The translations under genes and the position numbers were made by a program. Below, piece after piece: positions 5,661 through 7,067 of a stretch of 7,067 nucleotides of DNA; position 1 is the first letter of the stretch; each line of letters opens with the position of its first letter. The stretch is taken from positions 1 through 7,067 of the forward strand of contig JAOZVK010000305.1 of assembly GCA_029938185.1 (NCBI GenBank). Reading direction: 5' to 3'. The stretch comes from Bacteroidales bacterium. Lineage in GTDB: Bacteria; Bacteroidota; Bacteroidia; Bacteroidales; JAOZVK01. Below the pieces are notes generated by a model. The model saw only the letters and a list, made by a program, of their open reading frames with translations, did not search any database and was not told the origin of the DNA.

Positions 5661-6224
5661 ATGAATGAAGAAGTTCAAATGTATCTTGAAGATGCTGAAG
5701 AAAGCATGACTAAAACGATAAACCACTTAAAAAGTGAATTGTCTAAACTTAGAGCAGGTAAAGCTAATCCACATATGCTTAATAGTATATATGTTGATTA
5801 TTACGGAAATAAAACTCCTCTGAATCAAGTTGCAAATGTTGGTACTCCTGATGCAAGAACAATTATGATTCAGCCTTGGGAAAAATCAATGATAAGTGTT
5901 ATAGAAAAAGAGATAATGAAGGCAAATTTAGGACTCAATCCTGAAAATAATGGTGAACTTATCAGAATAAAAGTTCCAGTATTAACAGAAGAAAGAAGAC
6001 TAAAACTTGTGAAACAAGTGAAAACAGAAGGTGAAAATGCTAAAGTAGTAATACGTAAATCAAGAAGAGAAACTATTGAAGGTCTGAAAGATTTGAAAAA
6101 AGATGGTTTATCTGAAGATTTGGAAAAAAAAGCTGAAGATGATGTACAAAAATTAACTAACAACTTTACAAATAAAGTAAACACTATAATTGAAAGTAAG
6201 GAGAATGATATAATGACTATTTAA
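5661..6224 (+). CDS. frr: Ribosome recycling factor
   Basis: RRF works with EF-G to split the post-termination ribosome so that subunits can be reused; it is a cytosolic, normally essential protein. The 187-aa length matches the family (about 185 aa). Recognisable parts are the helical N-terminus leading to LRAGKANPHML (30-40), the beta-rich domain II (about 31-104, with YYGNKTPLNQVANV and QPWEK), the hinge and signature IRIKVPVLTEERR (101-113), and the conserved basic stretch IRKSRRE around Arg132. A long C-terminal helix completes the L-shaped fold. The ATG at 5661 gives the expected N-terminus; no Shine-Dalgarno is present, only an A/T-rich leader with a hairpin. In many bacteria frr follows pyrH; here the upstream neighbour is ssrA. 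No strong terminator follows. Confidence 0.98.
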   Translation: MNEEVQMYLEDAEESMTKTINHLKSELSKLRAGKANPHMLNSIYVDYYGNKTPLNQVANVGTPDARTIMIQPWEKSMISVIEKEIMKANLGLNPENNGELIRIKVPVLTEERRLKLVKQVKTEGENAKVVIRKSRRETIEGLKDLKKDGLSEDLEKKAEDDVQKLTNNFTNKVNTIIESKENDIMTI

Positions 6225-6956
6225 TGTTATTTGTGCTTGTGTTTAATATATGAGGCACTCCTAAAATCCCAATTCCTACTGCTACTTTGAAATTTTAAAA
6301 AAAGTGGTATGTTTCAAATCCAAAGAATTTTAGCTAACAGTTTAAAAAAACGTATTTATCATATTAATCTGATAGACTATCCAAACTCATTAAAACACAG
6401 TAAATAATAAAATCATCAGGCACTTTTTGCCATGAGGTCTTCATGTATTTTGAATTCCTATATCTTTTTATCTTCTTTAATTAAGGAATAGGTATTAAAT
6501 AAATGTCAGTTTTGATAGATTAGTTTGTTATTTTACAACTTACAAAAAGTCGCAAATAGTGAACATTTAAGACTTTTTTTAAGGCAGTAAAATGACAAAA
6601 TAATGATGCAAAATAGGGCAGTTATTTGATACCTGTTCCTAAAAAAGATTTGGTATTGACAAAGCCCATTCGTTTATCAATTCGCTCAAAAGGCTTATAA
6701 TTCATATGCGCTACTCTTTATAATATTGGGATATCCGTCAGAAGTTGGATAAGTGTATCAATCAGAATGTCACAAAGTATGAAATTCTCTTTGTATAATA
6801 GATTGATTTATGCAATGTTGCTACATTTAAGCACCCATACAAAAGTTTTTACCTATTTAGTATAGAGCTGGTCTTATAAAAATACAAGCAAAACAGCTTA
6901 TTTAAGTTTTTTATTAGTTCCTAAAATGTTTTTTTATTTCGTTAGTAGATTTTTTT
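6225..6956. other. Long stretch without a supported gene downstream of frr
   Basis: No convincing coding region is visible. The minus strand between 6705 and 6364 has one frame with few stops (an ATG-started 27-aa peptide at 6622-6705 and a 26-aa peptide at 6364-6444 in the same frame). This might be a decayed gene but is not above what AT-rich DNA could give. A weak hairpin (GGCA-CTTTT-TGCC, 6419-6431) and the degenerate repeat F (6838-6860) are also present. Confidence 0.5.
6838..6860 (-). repeat. Degenerate repeat copy F
   Basis: Read on the minus strand, TAAATAGGT runs directly into AAAAACTTTTGTA. It matches 59-80 at 18 of 22 positions and begins like the hairpin core but lacks the hairpin. 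The sequence beyond it (towards 6811) includes GCAACATT, which also flanks copy A. It looks like a deleted relative of the same repeat family. Confidence 0.4.
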
Positions 6957-7045
6957 CGCCCTGAAAGGCATAAGCATTAACATGGGGCAACGCCCTATGT
7001 ATAAATGCATTAGCAAGCAAAAACGCCCTGAAAGGGCAAAAGCAA
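6957..7045 (+). repeat. Palindromic GCCCTGAAAGGGC repeat cluster (REP-like)
   Basis: Two outer units flank a central hairpin. CGCCCTGAAAGGC (6957-6969) has lost one G; GCCCTGAAAGGGC (7025-7037) is a perfect 5-bp stem with GAA loop. Both are followed by similar AAGC tails. The central hairpin (6981-6999) pairs CATGGGGC with GCCCTATG (one G-U) around AAC and can be extended by GCATT (6974-6978) with AATGC (7004-7008). It is much more GC-rich than its surroundings. From memory, similar units are dispersed widely in Bacteroidota genomes. It ends close to the window edge, so more units may follow. Confidence 0.7.
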
Positions 7046-7067
7046 TACAATAAAAAAAAGAATAAAA

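Noticed and set aside
5870..6184. 104-aa minus-strand frame within frr
   Set aside because: Antisense to an intact, full-length ribosome recycling factor; no motif.

Overview
The window looks like a chromosomal segment of a low-GC member of the Bacteroidota. The evidence is a tmRNA tag reading GENNNYALAA, a match to the Bacteroidota-type TAnnTTTG -7 element ahead of the tmRNA gene, A-rich leaders without clear Shine-Dalgarno sites, and an NtrC/NtrY-like gene pair of a kind common in that phylum. No exact taxon can be named from the sequence alone.

Layout. Positions 1-200 are intergenic and carry a hairpin repeat. From 4410 down to 201, on the minus strand, lies a probable three-gene operon. 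It starts with an NtrC-type sigma-54 response regulator (3034-4410). An NtrY-like histidine kinase (1683-3044) follows and overlaps the regulator gene by 11 nt. Last comes a DUF3336/patatin-type lipase (201-1634). A 600-nt AT-rich intergenic region follows (4411-5010) and holds several perfect palindromes. Next, on the plus strand, are ssrA (tmRNA, 5011-5409) with a clear promoter and intrinsic terminator, a repeat-rich spacer, and frr (ribosome recycling factor, 5661-6224). The last 840 nt contain no convincing gene and end in a palindromic GCCCTGAAAGGGC repeat cluster.

How the genes fit together. The kinase and regulator should form a phosphorelay that activates sigma-54 promoters. Neither the signal nor the targets can be read from the window. 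The lipase is probably co-transcribed, which suggests a link to lipid or membrane turnover. ssrA and frr both act on ribosomes after translation (rescue of stalled ribosomes and post-termination recycling), but each appears to be transcribed separately.

Most notable pattern. A short palindromic repeat with the core AGGTC-GAA-GACCT occurs four times, plus degenerate relatives, always outside genes. Two copies sit in the same orientation exactly 14 nt before a start codon (response regulator and frr). This is either a dispersed mobile palindrome or a shared leader element. No complete new defence or mobile system is visible.
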